From contig CAJNDS010000337.1 of the NCBI GenBank assembly GCA_905221605.1, positions 62,001 through 126,000 of the forward strand: a DNA stretch of 64,000 nucleotides, given 5' to 3'. Shown here piece after piece: positions 10,704 to 23,165 of the stretch. This stretch comes from Symbiodinium natans (Eukaryota > Sar > Dinophyceae > Suessiales > Symbiodiniaceae). Position numbers and translations under genes: made by a program. A model generated the notes under the pieces. That model ran no database searches and had not been told where the DNA came from. It saw only the letters and a program-made list of their open reading frames with translations. Each line of letters starts with the position of its first letter. Position 1 is the stretch's first letter.

Positions 10704-13674
10704 CTAGGCTGCAGACTTCACGTCGGCAAGAAGCCGCAATACTGATGCCCGTTGATGCCCATGAGTGGCCGCGGCGATAGTCGTGGAATAGGTGATGATG
10801 TTTGGCCTGATATCTGATCCGAAGCCTGCTCTGAACGATGAAAACACTCTATTCATTCCCAAATGGCTAAATGCTTCTTCGAACCAAAAGTTAAGCATGC
10901 GGCAGGATTCCAAACCTGGTCATCATCCTTATGGACAGGCAGCAGCAGTTGCAAGAACCCTGCATCCATGCTGTGAAAGAACTTTGAGAACGCGCTCCAC
11001 CATCACCCTGTGAAGCTTGTGTTCTGATGGTTGTTGGGAGGGCATTACGTCTTCTTGAGACCTGTATCCGAAGCAAACAAGGCCTGTTCAACTGCATCGT
11101 GGGGCATAACTCCTCACGAGTAAGACACTTCAGCACACAACACTGAGACTACAAAGTGCCAGCATGCATATGATGTGGAGTTCAACAAGGAACGCTAGAA
11201 AATATGTAAAAGACACGAACCATTTGCGGCTTGGACTCTAGATAAACATATACACAGGCAAACAAACCACAACGTCCGCGCACATCTCTGTATGCTTCAC
11301 AAGCAAAAAAAACAAAAGCTACACGCGCAGCCAAACAGAGATCATGATGCTCACCAAGATGCAAATCGAAGAGCGCCACGACTTGTCTCCAGCTGCTGTG
11401 CTCGGCATGGCAGGCATTGATGCATGATGTGCAGGCCGCAACGTCTGGCCGAATGGCGCAATCAACCCTTGGGACATCTTGAGACTCGTCACATCAAGTG
11501 GCCGAAAACGCCTGTGAACAAGCGCATGTATCCACACAATTCGGCTCTCTGCTTCGTGCTGCCAAGCAACATGGCTTCTACTACTGCTAGAGCCATGATC
11601 CATTCTGAGCTCGTTTCACAGGCTGCTACCACGGCATTCCACACATAGCTGTCCGGCTCCTGTCACTTCTGCTATGGAGTTGAGCATGCCACGTGAAATT
11701 CGTCCCTTGGCGGCACCTTCCCTAATGCGACCATTTCTTCCAGCAGGACGAGCGCCATCTTCCATTGGTGACCTTTTTGTCCGCAAGCACTGATGGCGGC
11801 CGAACAGCTGATGTCGTTCAACTTCACCTGCGGTGGCGGAGAACGAATGATGGCTTCAGAATGACATGCACAGCCTGTCATTTAAGATTATGTGTTGAGA
11901 TGCATGAGAGACACTGATGCCTACATAAAGTAACAACTGGAGCAAAGCCAAGCCGATCTGCCTGAACTCGCATCATCAAGGCCAGCAGTTGCAGGACCAT
12001 CTCCCATGCATTGCCTGCATGTGACAAAGGTGCAAAATCGACTTCGCACGTGGCCATGCAAGTCGGCAAGGCGGGCATGCAAAGCCCATTTTTTTCTGTC
12101 TCTAGAGCACCCGACCCCTCCCGAATCAAACAAGATTATGAATGCAAACATATGCGTACGTACATACATGTGTACTTCCAGTTTTCAGTTGTTGAAATAG
12201 ACTTTGTACATATAGGTATACAGCTCCCTTGGTTGATATTTATGACTTCAAGGATGTACAGGTGAGATTCAGAGTGGCTTTGGCTTAATATTCCGGGGCT
12301 TTGGATTTTAGACTCGGTACGAAAGATGCATACTTTGAGGGTTGTACCGTTTGAGCTGTCTCGCCATGTAACCGGACCGAGTAAAGGGCAAGCACGTGGA
12401 AGCATGCTTTTTTGGGAGGTTTTTGTAAAGTTCGCTTATGACGTTGTATGGCCGCATCGCTAGCCGTGCCAAGGGGAGCCGGCATGCTTGTGAGGATCAC
12501 AAAATGTCACGAGGCAGCTGTTTTGTGGGAGGCCTGATGCTGCGTGTTTGGAAGGTTTTGCTCTCCTGTGTCCAACCTTCCAGCCAGCCCCCGCCGCTGA
12601 CCAGCTTCTTAGTGTTTCTGCTTCGTCGCTTCAAACTCACACATCCGCTCGGATACACAAATGGCATATCCATACCTTTCACTGTACACACTGTACAGCT
12701 CCATGTGTGCGTCCCAGTGAACACCAAGCCTCTTTCGCATGCGCTGATCGCCGACCCAAAGCTGACCGAATCTTGTGCCACGCGGTGCCTCAAACGTGAG
12801 TGGTGGCGACCAAACTTCAGTTGACTCCTACAACGCAGTCGGTGCCATGCATTTCAAGCCTGGGCATATCAAGAAGAACGTGCATCGCAAGCTCCCAATC
12901 GGCACCACGGCAGGCATCAATTGCAGCGTTGCAACCTCAAAGCCAGACTGAGTTACAAAACAAGTCCTACTTGATCTGTACGAGTACTTGTGCATCATGA
13001 AGTTACCTGACTCTCATTGAAGCAAGAAGCTCACTTGGTCGAGGAGCAATCCTTGTGACTGGCCAGGCTCCAGGCTTTTCGAATGCACAATTGCCAGCAT
13101 TAGTTGGGACTGCCAACTGAAATCTCGAACTTGCGGAGCGTGACATGAACATACATGAACATGCTTGAATCCGCCTGAGGTCGTCGGCCAGGCATGCTGT
13201 GGAGGAGGAGTAGCGCGGCCGGCCAATTGCCCTTTGTACATGCGGTCGCTGCAGCGCTGTAGCTGATTTGATTGGGCAGGATCTCTAGGTCAGACATCTG
13301 CACCTCGCATTCACATCATTCACATCATTCACAATCGCCTCAACGACTGCCACCATGTCTCCATGTGTTTGGGAACTGCAGTGAACTGCAGGGTCGACAA
13401 CTTGGTGCAGTTCCAAGAGAGCCAATGACAGACGCCAATGTCCACTCTTCTCACACGCACTGATCACGGCACTGCAGTGGAAGACATTCACCTCCAAAGA
13501 CTCCTGAATATCATCAGCAGCAAAGGATTGTGACAGCTGCCACGGTGTGTAAGGCAGCTTGTAAGGCAGCTTCGGCACTTCAATCATCTTCCAAAGGACT
13601 TGGCCCGCAATGTTCCAGTAGCCTCTCCTGGCCAATGCGCTCAGCAGAGCAGTTGCCGGCTTTGGATTGCATCT
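10704..13674 (-). CDS. Pentatricopeptide repeat (PPR) protein, multi-exon, partial
   Basis: At least seven PPR-like helical pairs occur in order on the minus strand, each in its own short open stretch: 13674-13560 (NPKPATALLSALARRGYWN), 13490-13390 (NVFHCSAVISACEKSGHWR), 13303-13150 (LPNQISYSAAATACTKGNW), 12933-12825 (CNAAIDACRGADWELAMHV), 12793-12730 (QDSVSFGSAISACERG), 11830-11700 (LNDISCSAAISACGQKGHQ) and 10813-10706 (IRPNIITYSTTIAAATHGH). A weaker one is at 12040-11935 (AWEMVLQLLALMM). PPR proteins bind RNA, usually in plastids or mitochondria, for editing, splicing or stability. One or two repeats per exon separated by introns is normal in dinoflagellates. Start, stop, transit peptide and splice sites are unresolved. 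Decay into a pseudogene cannot be excluded. Confidence 0.7.
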
Positions 13675-13859
13675 CCAAGTGTCCTTGTCGCGGTACAGGG
13701 GACCACAGATTAGGTGAGAACATGGCAGCAAGTCCAAGCCAAGCAAAGCCAAGCAAAGCCAAGCAAAGCCAGGCATCCATGCAAGAGTCGAGCACATGCA
13801 GGACCTCACACGGTCAAACGGGATCAGACCATGCACAGCTCGTGCAAAAGCAGGCTCAA

Positions 13860-14060
13860 TCCTGACACAGCCTCGTCAGTGGGATGAGGCCCCATCCGCA
13901 GCAACTTCGTCAGATTCTCCGGATCAGCTTCTCTAGGCATCCTAAACAGCTCCAGTCTTGATGTCCTGAAGAGGGATCCAGCATGCCCACGACACCCACC
14001 AGCCACCCATGGCAAATGCCAGGAGAATCCAGAACCCGATCAGTGCATGAACGGGAGCGA
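13860..14060 (-). CDS. Unrecognised exon(s) with a membrane segment
   Basis: The minus frame at about 14060-13977 encodes a strongly hydrophobic stretch (ALIGFWILLAFAMGGWWV) ending at a CAG. A second open stretch at about 13980-13866 (LELFRMPREADPENLTKLL) follows in another frame. They may be adjacent exons of a membrane protein or part of the gene upstream of the PPR tract. No family was recognised. Confidence 0.35.
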
Positions 14061-14064
14061 CGAA

Positions 14065-15340
14065 CTACACACACATCGTGGCCTTAACATCCTGTCGATG
14101 CATGAAACATGCTGTCATCCATCGCCCCCGGGGTTCTTGGAACCAAGATCTTGCAGATGCTTGCAGATGCTTGCAGAAGCACGCATGGCCACCAATTTCA
14201 AGCAATCGGGGCACGATACTTGCGGCGAGGAACCTTTGCCCACCTGCACAACGTGCGTCAACAATGCTCAACATGGAGGTGCGCTGGAGGACTCATGCCA
14301 GTTGACGCCAGTTGAGACTCTGACAAATGCCCCACAGGAATATGCTCGCTACGTGCCTGTGCTGTACTTTCGGCCAGGCCAGTCCCCGTGAACACTCCCT
14401 GACAATGCATCACATCGAACACGCTGATCATAAACACTCAGAATTCATCCAAATGTTCTGGGGCAGAAACGAGACCGGGGCCACGCTGCGACGCAGATGG
14501 TGGAACCGCTGGTTCAGGCAGGTCCGCCAAAACTGCACGAAACTTGAGCAACTCTTTGAACAGACTGCCAGAAACTGCCTAAAGCAGGGTCAACGAAAGC
14601 TAAGGCCCCAGGGCGGCACGCGGCCGGTGTTTTTCGGCAGGCGGCTACTCGTGAAACGCTCGCACGAAGGGCTAGGGTGTAGGGTTTAAGGGTTTGGGGT
14701 CCTGTGGTAGCCTTGCAGAATCTACGGATTGGGTTTACACTTCTTGCGGGAATTCGGTTGCAGTATGCTGACACAAGCTGCAGGCCCTTAGGGCCCCCTA
14801 GGGGCGGGGCGTAGGAGGCGGGAGGGCTCCAGGGGGCCCGAGTGACCTTAACTCCTTCAAGGTTGTAAACAAAACCGACCGCAAGCTCCGAGGAGCTTTG
14901 CTTTCGAGATACTCCTCTAGTCCAGCTTGAGAAAGCTGATTCACGTCCGGTCCTTTTTTTGCAGACCGCATCAGTTTGCTCTCAAGACGTCTTCCCACTC
15001 TTCGGCCCTACCGGTGCCGTATACACATGTTGGAATGAGCAAGAGTCATTTGCCCGCTTAGACGACGATGTCAATTCTAGCAGCTAGCAGCCGGTGATCA
15101 CCATATGGAAGGAAGAGGGAGGCCCTCCAACCGCTTGCCAGTGTCAAGCTTCGGACGTGGGTGAATGCACAAGACGAGCTCAGGTCGATGCCACTACAAT
15201 CACACAGAACAGTCATCCTGCCGAAAGCGCACGTCGTTCACAGTCATCCAAGCCATCCACAGGAGCTATGAATCCTCAGCATATCTCAGCATCCTTTGCA
15301 TCTTACCTAGTCAGGCTCAAGCATGGTGGATAACTTGTTC
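14065..15340. other. Stretch with no recognised gene
   Basis: A short TTTAGGG-like stretch lies at about 14668-14705. No exon was recognised. The 3' end of the UNC-93-like gene begins at 15341. Confidence 0.3.
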
Positions 15341-18300
15341 TCACCGACTGAGGCCAGGACGGTCCAGGAGCAGGATGCAAGCCAACGACAGCACCGAGAG
15401 AGAAAGCAAAATTGCTCCTCTGCCGCCCCAACGTGACATGAAGGGCCCTCAACCGGTTTCCTATGTACTAGTTGACAATTCGGGCTCCTCGAACAGCAGG
15501 ATAAGACTTGAGGGGCATGGCAATGAAGAACTGCGTCGCAAAACCAAGGCTTTGCCAGAGCTTGTAGTTGGCCATGGCCTTGGTGCCAACGCATCAAGGA
15601 AACGTGAACCTTCCCCTTGGCTTCGTTCCAACACTCAAAGAAACCGGCGCAGAGCGGCATAGAGCTCGCGCTGCTACCAAGGACAAATTCAGTCTGCAAT
15701 GCGAAGTTTCTTGATGTTTCATGTTGCGCGAGGTGAGTGCGAGATCCAAGGCCAGTAGATCGCCGAGTCACCGAGCGAAAACACCTAGTGTCATGTTTCA
15801 CACCACTGCGGGCGGCACCGCGAAATGCCATCCGGCCTTGTACTCCAGAGGACTATAAGTATGTCCACCCTCATCACTGCCAAGCAAGACCAGCAAACGA
15901 ACATCTTTGCACCGGCGGACTAAGCTGCTGCATCCGGTGACAAGTGATGCTTGTGAAGCCAAACAGGTGGCTTGGGGATCGCACCGCTTTATCTCATCTC
16001 TTGGGAAGCATCGACCCCGTGCATCGCACAGTTTGCTCGGGTCCCCTTCTCACCAGCCCCTTCCAGACCACATCACTGCCTAGAGGCAAAGGCGAACGAG
16101 AAGACTGATTCTGTTTAAGATAGCCATTTTCAAAAGAACTGAAAAGCAAGATGTATGTATGAAAAACGTCATCAAAACATGCTACTTCATTGAAAACTGT
16201 TTGATGTTCAATAGTCAAAGAGCATTGTACACATGCAGCGACGATCTCAGTCGATGTTCGACGTAAATCAATTCTACATGACGGCCAGACCGTCCACCAA
16301 AGCGCTGCCATCGTTGGTTGCACTGGCATTGCTTATCTGCTGTGCTGAGCAAGTGAAAACGCTTGGTCACTCGGCGAAACATGGAACCAGCGCGGAAGCA
16401 AAAGTGCAAACACACACGAACAAGCTTGCTACGCTTGCCCCGCGTGTAGGGCTTCATGATTGGGCAGGCCGGCGCGGCCCATTGCAGTCTAAACAACCCT
16501 CACAGCCCCAAAAATATCCTTCACCAAGAGGACTTTGATCTTGGTCACTTGGCCAAAAGTGATTTTGGAAGCAATGACCAACCCTGGCCAAGTGTTTCTC
16601 TCTGCCGGACCTAGGCAAAGCCCATCAGGCACCGGCTCGAGAAACATAACTGGAGGGCCACCAGCTGCAGAAAACGACATGATGCCAGGCACTCTTCCTG
16701 AAAAGCTGTGGGAAAACAGCAAGAATTCCAAGAACAACTTCTCAGCTCATGTCAGCCAGCAAAGTCGTGGCTTGTCGCTCAAGCAGCATCTCTTCAAGAA
16801 AGATTCTGTGAACACGTTGTCAGACAGCAAGAGATCCACCAGAATCAGTACAGCTGAGGAATAAGAATGCACAAGCCTTGTGAAACCGACCGTCACACGT
16901 TGAACACAGCAGCCGAATGCCTGTAATACTCGGAAAATAGCAGCTAGCTCATAAGCATGGATAAGCTATCCCGCATTGCCCTAAGTTCGCTCGCTTCAAA
17001 GCAGGTTTGATGGCGTTTCATGACGAACCAGGGAGGCGACACTGGCCAAACTGATATGCATCGTGTTCAAGTTGAGGCCGTGACCGCGACAACCTTGTCT
17101 GAACTGACGTAGTAGGTCTGTAGAGTCATTGCAGGCCCTGCTTCGCAGAATGAGTCGCCACACGCGAATACACCAGCCATGGCAAAAACCATCAACACGG
17201 CTTTCCAATCTGGCGTGGCGTCTGCTTGCCAGGTCGTACTCCCTGCGTGCAAGTGAAAGTTCTGCGGCACTGTCCAGAGTTGCTTCATAAGCAAAAAACT
17301 GGCCACGAACAGAGTAGCGGCTATGTAGACGGTGCGGCGCGAGAGCCACTTGCTGGTCACAACGAAGCCCCAAAATGCGGAGGAAAGAGCATTTACACCA
17401 AAGAAGACAGCTATGACGAATCCAGTATAAGCAGGTCCAGCAACGGGACAAGTCACATCGGTCTGGAAGTCGCCAAGAAAAAATGCTAAAGACATTCCGT
17501 TCGTCATCATGAAAGGGATCATCAAGCCAACTTTGGCATCTGTGAATGCAAGTCGACTCGTATCAGCAATTCTGGGAAGCTTCTCCTCGTCGCCAATATT
17601 CTCTTCGTCATGACTCACCGTCGGCATTGTCAGAAAAACAGAAGCGCCCATCACGCAACAGAGAGCCAGAGCCAAAAACAGAATGTCCTTTGCCCAGTTG
17701 ATGGTGCCCAGTGCCATCAAGATGAGAGAAGCCAGGATATTGCCGAACATGCCAGCAAACTGGTAAATTGAGAAGAAGAGGCTGTTGTAGCCTTCGATAG
17801 GACTCAACTAAGTGAACTCATAATGTTCCAAGCTCCGAGCAAGTGAACAGGCCAGGCTAGAAGCAAACATAAGCAAACCTTGCAACCCAAGCGCGAGTTG
17901 TCACCATGCCTGGTGCTTCTCCTGACAATGTTGCTGCCTGGAAGGCACAGCGGCTGATGTAGGTGTTTTGGCTCGTCCAGAGCAGCGGCGCGGCGACTCC
18001 GACCAAGACGTTGAAGCAGATCGGCACCTGCAAGATGGTCTCGCAAGCTTTCGCAAGAGGCTTTTACAAGTTTAAGGCAGCTTGCCCCTAACATGGACAG
18101 ATTCGGCTATTTTCTGGCGAGGAACTGCCCAAAGAGGTGAAGGTTCTGCTGGCACCTCCAGGGGCCAAGTTTCGACGAGGTTTCAGAGATGGCTACAATA
18201 TCAATCAAGGTGGGACAACTCGTTGCCCAATGCACTCTGCTTGAGTAGGATTTTCTATGAATTGGCTTTCTCCTCCGCAAGCCTTCATGGCATTGGAAAG

Positions 18301-18708
18301 TGCCTGACAACAAACCAAAATAGCGGACGGCAGACACTCTTTCCACAGTACGTCACATATCGTCACATGACTGAGGCACGGACCATTGCAGCATAGGCTG
18401 CAGAGCACAATGCCAGCAGCCACTGCATGCCTCCAAGCCATCTCTCCAAACGAGAAAGGACCGGTGGAACCACCAGACACAGGATCGTGAAAGTCCCGTA
18501 CCTGCAGACTAAGCTGGAGTGGTGAACTGAGCATGGATCACATGAGCGATGAATGAGATGAGCATCAGCCCTGGTAACCATGGCATGAGCCAGGTGGCAA
18601 GCATGCCAAGTTCAACTCGCCCAGCTCCGCATTCAGAGAGGACTGCAAGCCCTGCGCCGCCTGGAAGCCGCCAAAGACCCCGAAGAATCCAAAGCTCAGG
18701 AGCCTTAG
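15341..18708 (-). CDS. UNC-93-like major facilitator transporter, multi-exon
   Basis: Exons in coding order: about 18708-18599 (TM1, GFFGVFGGFQAAQGLQSSLN, ELNLACL); from 18501 to about 18376 (YGTFTILCLVVPPVLSRLE); 18027-17879 (GVAAPLLWTSQNTYISRCA, the UNC-93 hallmark); 17802-17094 (FFSIYQFAGMFGNI, then several TM helices to QTYYVSSDK); from 15578 (AMANYKLWQSLGFATQFF); and a last helix with stop TGA at 15343-15341 (ILLSLSVLSLACILLL). Joins that fit phase and motif are intron 18502-18598 (97 bp, GC-AG donor), intron 17803-17878 (76 bp, GT-AG) and intron 15579-17093 (GT-AG). A small exon between 18376 and 18027 and the final join are unresolved. The family is a 12-TM branch of MFS with a mostly unknown substrate. 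The N-terminus was not found. Confidence 0.78.
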
Positions 18709-18719
18709 CAAGCCGGAGG

Positions 18720-20250
18720 GCGGACAGTGCCGGACAACGCCGGACAGTTCTGGGATGCCCTTGGGACTGAAAACACATAAACCACCATTGGATGCCAGTG
18801 GACACCATGTCAGTCCCATCAGCTACAAGTACCTGTACATTCTGTATCTAAGTCTATGAGTCTATTGAGTCCTTCTTGTCTGGAAGATGCGAAGGCACTT
18901 CACAGCCCGGCGGTAGAATGCCTCATCCCGAGCCGTCATGGCTGGGCAAGGTGCTCATGCAAGCTTCCAGAATCTGCAAGCTTCCCCCTTCAAATGGCCA
19001 ATCGCCTTCAGAGCCAAACAGCTGCCGCCGTTTTCCTCTCTAGCTTGATTGTAGCTACCAAAGCAGCTACAAGGCACATCGGCTTCCCTGGCCTGATTCG
19101 AGGCTTTCCTCCTGCAAGCTTAAGGTGCTAAAAGGGCTTCCTCCTCGGAGACTCCAGACAACAGCTCGCTGCAGTCCTTCGCCGAGCACGGGCCTTCATG
19201 AGATGCAAAGATGGAGTTGAAGGTGCAACCGATTGCAACCGATTGCAACCGATACCCGCCCGCACTTCAATCCCTTCATGCCTGGAGCAGCAGGCCGGTC
19301 CTTCGAGGGCGGAGAGCAGCGGAGAGCAGCGGAGAGCATCAGAGGACCCTAAACACCCAGAACTGCAGAGGAATTGCTGAAAAGGAACACGACAACAACA
19401 TACAACAACTGTAACAACAACCAACAACGACAGAGCTAGTCCATGAGAAGGAGTGCGCACTGCGCGCGCACCGTGCGGGGAAGAAGGCAAGTCCTGCCCG
19501 TTGGCATATGCGGCATACGCGGGCGGTAGATCGGGCCTTGGTTCAAGTCACAGATCGTCACCTCAGCCTTTCAAGACATCCTTCAGGTCCTTGAGAGCTT
19601 GAGAATCGAACGCTGCAGATTGCACAGTCGGGGGCAAACCTGCAGAAAGATGTGCTGCCGTTTGTGTACGCAGAGTTTTTGCACTGTCTCAGCGATCGTA
19701 GGCTTTGGAAACAAAACCACCAAAGGAGCGAGCTTGGAGGGGTCGGCGGAACGCTCGCGAAGTTGCCAGGCTGCGTCACACTGGCGAAATCTTCTTCAGC
19801 CTTTCAGAAAACTACACAGGCGACACGCGCACATGCCGTCCCGAATGAGCCTTTGCGACGAAACCGCTGCGTGCATCTGCGTGATGCCTCTGCAGGCTGC
19901 AAGGGATGTAGGATGCTTTACGGAGATGCAGACATCGATCTGCAAGGACACTGCGGCCTTGATCCGCTCGATCCTCGGAAGCTCCCATGAGTTCTCCCGC
20001 TGAGCAAGGAAAAAATGACAAAAAGCTTCGACGCCTTCTCGTGGTCCAGCCTCAGTTGCGCTTGCCAGCTCCCTGTACGTTTCAAGATGTCAGAAGTGAG
20101 GTGGGACGTTGCCTGTCCTGCAAAAAATCCGACGGAGGTCACCGTGGCTGTACTTTACAGTACAGTACAGCTTATCGTGGAACAGCCGTGACAGCATGAG
20201 GCCATGACGCCTGCAGTCGCCTCCTGAAAGCCAGGTTGACTGCACAGCAG
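18720..20250. other. Stretch with no recognised gene
   Basis: Short tandems occur: GATTGCAACC three times at about 19229-19252, and AGAGCAGCGG at about 19314-19338. No family motif was recognised. It may be the 5' region and first intron of the UNC-93-like gene. Confidence 0.3.
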
Positions 20251-20259
20251 ACACACTAA

Positions 20260-21318
20260 CAAATAGGCAGGCACACGACAATCAGCGCATTGTTGCGTGT
20301 CTGTCGTATCTGTATTTCACTGAAATGGAAGAGGAGTCGGAGACTCTCACGTGCGCTACAGACAACGGCCATGGCTCGCACTGGTGAAGCCTTCTGGAAC
20401 GGTGGCTGTTCTGGTGCTGGAGTTGAAGGCTGCACTTTACCATCCTCGGCAAGCATGGCAAGCAGTCCATGGACAAATCAAGCGCTCAGGAAATACTCGG
20501 GGACAGGCTTCTTGCGCCGCTTGCGAAGCCACAAGCGGCGGCTGGAGAGGCGGTTGGGTGGGCCTGTTGGTACAACATGCATCTCATTGCAGCTCGGGGA
20601 AGCATGATGCAAAGCATGAGTGCAGCGAATGACGGCGGGGGCACGGTTGCACTGGCGGCTGCAACCTTTCGTGAAGTGATACCGGCGGTTTCGCGGTTGA
20701 CCACTCCAGCGATTGTGCTGGTGGCTGGGCTAGTGGCTGTGCTGGTGGCTGTGCTGGTGGCTGTGCTGGTGACTGTGCTGGTGGCTGTGCTGGGGGCTGG
20801 AGTGCTGGTGCTTGCTGCGGTGCTGGCTGAGCTGGTGTCAGGGTGGGCGGTTGTGCAAGTGGTTGGGCAGGTGGCTGTGCAGGTGGTTGGGAAGGTGGTT
20901 GGGAAGGGGGTTGGGAAGGGGGCTGGGACGGGGGCTGGGAAGGAGGCTGTTGCGGTGGCTGTAGTGGTGGCAGAGTCGCTGGTGTCAGAACAGGCACTGG
21001 TGGCGGGGCTGTTGGCATGGTTGGAGCCGCTGACGCGGTGGTTGGTCCCATGGCTGTGGGTGGCATGGCTGGTGGCATTGCAGGGGGTACTGCGGGTGGC
21101 ATTGCAGGGGGCTGCATGGGAGGGTTGGCAGGTGGGCGAAGGTGTGTTGCAAGCGGTTCTGGTGTGTTGCGTGCGGGTGCCTGGGCTGGTGGCTGTGTTG
21201 GTGGTTGCTCAGGCGGTATAGACCTCGCAATCACGTGAGTTTGAGGAAGTCCGTTTTGCTTCAGCCACGGACACGACACTGATGATGCCAAGTGCTGGAT
21301 ACTTTGCTTTGTTGACAC
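20260..21318 (-). CDS. Proline/glutamine-rich ORF, unrecognised
   Basis: The minus frame 21318-20584 stays open for 244 codons and encodes many tandem QPPS, QPPA and MPPA tetrapeptides, built on a 12-bp repeat. A second open stretch at 20456-20350 (KVQPSTPAPEQPPFQKAS) may be a following exon. The opposite strand is also open (Val/Leu/Ala-rich), as expected for a 12-bp repeat. The proline-rich reading is preferred because disordered or extensin-like PPX linkers are common in algal proteins. There is no globular domain and no clear start. It may be non-coding repeat. Confidence 0.4.
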
Positions 21319-22612
21319 AACCTTGAAGCAGGTCCATTCTTAGCTGGCAGCGGGGGTGATGGTAGTTCCACGACCGTTCTGGAAGCCTGCAGCCACATTG
21401 AGGCAATATAGCTGTTCAGTGTCCGCTCAAGATACTGGAAAGAATGCACAGATCAATCCGAGCACAACTCGCAAGCGCACTACTGTACTACTGACAGACT
21501 GATGTGGATACGTTCCAGCTACAACGAGATGTTGAAGGAAGTGATCACTCCAGTCACAGATGACAACCGAGCGTGCGTTTGGTGTGAATCAACACCTTTG
21601 TCTTGCTCTTTGCTCTCACTTCAAAGCACCAAGCCCGAAATGAGCAGCAAATACTTGGAAATCCCTCAAAAATCAGAAAAACCTTTTTCCCCTACAAGCA
21701 AAATTTCAAGAAGAGCAAAGTTCGACAGGTGGTTTTAAGATGATTTTCCAAAGAGCTTTTTGATTTTCAAATCTTTCAATTTTGGACATCAACGCACCTA
21801 TAAGCCTCAGTTTCTGTACAGATTGATTTGCTTTGAAATGGCCACACTTCCAGAAAGCTTCAAGGAGGAGCGTGCTGACGACAAAACTTAATACTGAACA
21901 CGCTTTACGCCTACAAGCAGAAGCTTCGCGCAGTTCGACACCAGAGTGGTCCGGGCAGGTTGGCATCAAGTCGGCCAGCTGCTTGTTTACTACACCAAAG
22001 GCAAGCTTTCATAGAAGCTAAGCAACGTTGTTTGATTGGCACCCCTGCGATACTTCAAGTGAGAACATTTTCAGTTCTACAACTTTTACCAATGATTTTT
22101 GTTAAACAAAGGTACTTAGCAACTCGAAGTTCAGGCCAGAAAGCTCTGCCTACTCATCACGGAGCGAACCATTCGGGCGCGGTCTTATACTTGATCATGT
22201 GCGTCGTCGTTTGTATTTCTTGTGGCCTTGTCAGATGAACGACCCTGAACCCTCAAGCTAGCTCCTTCGATGCTTTTGTGAGCCACTCTAAGCTACTGTG
22301 TCTGCGCATGCAGTGCACTAGATGAGATCGCCGCAGGCATTTTTGAGCTTGCATGAAAACATGGGCTGGCTCTGCCCAAGCCTTTGATAGAAAAACTCTT
22401 GAAGCTTGAAGCTCTGAGGCTTGGATTTTCTTCGCTTCAAGGTATTAATGTGTTCGTGATGATGCAGCGATGCTTGGCTGGAAACATGTTGCTCTCAATG
22501 CCAAGCTTGAAAAACTGATGGGAGACAAGGTGCACATGAAAGAGAACTCAGAAAGTGCACTGGACCACAGGAATCCAAAAATCTGCCCGTGAGCGTTGTC
22601 TCGAAAAAAACT

Positions 22613-22657
22613 GTATTGCATGTGAGTTTTTGTCGACAAAGAACTCACATGCAATAC
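22613..22657. repeat. 45-bp near-perfect hairpin centred on GTCGAC
   Basis: Arms 22613-22628 and 22642-22657 are perfect 16-bp complements (GTATTGCATGTGAGTT and its complement). The interior TTT-GTCGAC-AAA also pairs, leaving one bulged G at 22641. A third, diverged copy of the right arm follows at about 22672-22692 (AAAACTCACATTCGATACC). This could be a small MITE-like remnant or a structured RNA element. Confidence 0.9.
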
Positions 22658-23116
22658 CGTTTTTTATCGACAGAAAACTCACATTCGATACCATTGGATG
22701 CTCGGAATGCTGGATGGTTTGGATGGTTTCAAGCAGTAGCCATCACGTCAAGCACGTCCATGCACATCACAGTCACAGGAATCAAAGCTAAGGGACAACA
22801 GAACATGCCAAAGCCTCCTGCTCGTCAACGGCTTCTGGCTCTGAAGGAACCGATGTGCCCTGCACCATGCACGGATTCAGAACTGTGCACATGCTCTGTA
22901 CCGTGCCTGTAGCCCGGAACTTGCTTCTGGCTCCAAAGGCCTGCCCAAGACGCTCAAGCATCTCAAGCATCTCAAGCATCTTGTGGCAAGGACTGAAACA
23001 ATCGGAAACATCACGAGCTGAGGTCTGGACAAAGGCTCCTCGGGTGCCGAGGCTCCCGTGCCTGAGCCAGTCTGCAGAGCTCCCTCACCAGCTTTAATCC
23101 ACAATCCTCCTGCTTG

Positions 23117-23165
23117 TGCCATTGCGCCATTGCGCCATTGCGCCATTGCGCCATTGCGCCATTGC
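23117..23165. repeat. GCGCCATT-type tandem, about six units
   Basis: Roughly six consecutive copies of the 8-bp unit GCCATTGC/GCGCCATT. Confidence 0.85.

Noticed and set aside
15307-15831. 174-codon minus ORF read in one frame
   Set aside because: The useful information lies in the other two frames, which give the last exons of the UNC-93-like gene; this frame is a shadow.
20469-21221. 250-codon Val/Leu/Ala-rich plus-strand ORF
   Set aside because: It is the reverse side of the proline-rich 12-bp repeat. The minus reading is more protein-like, though neither is proven.
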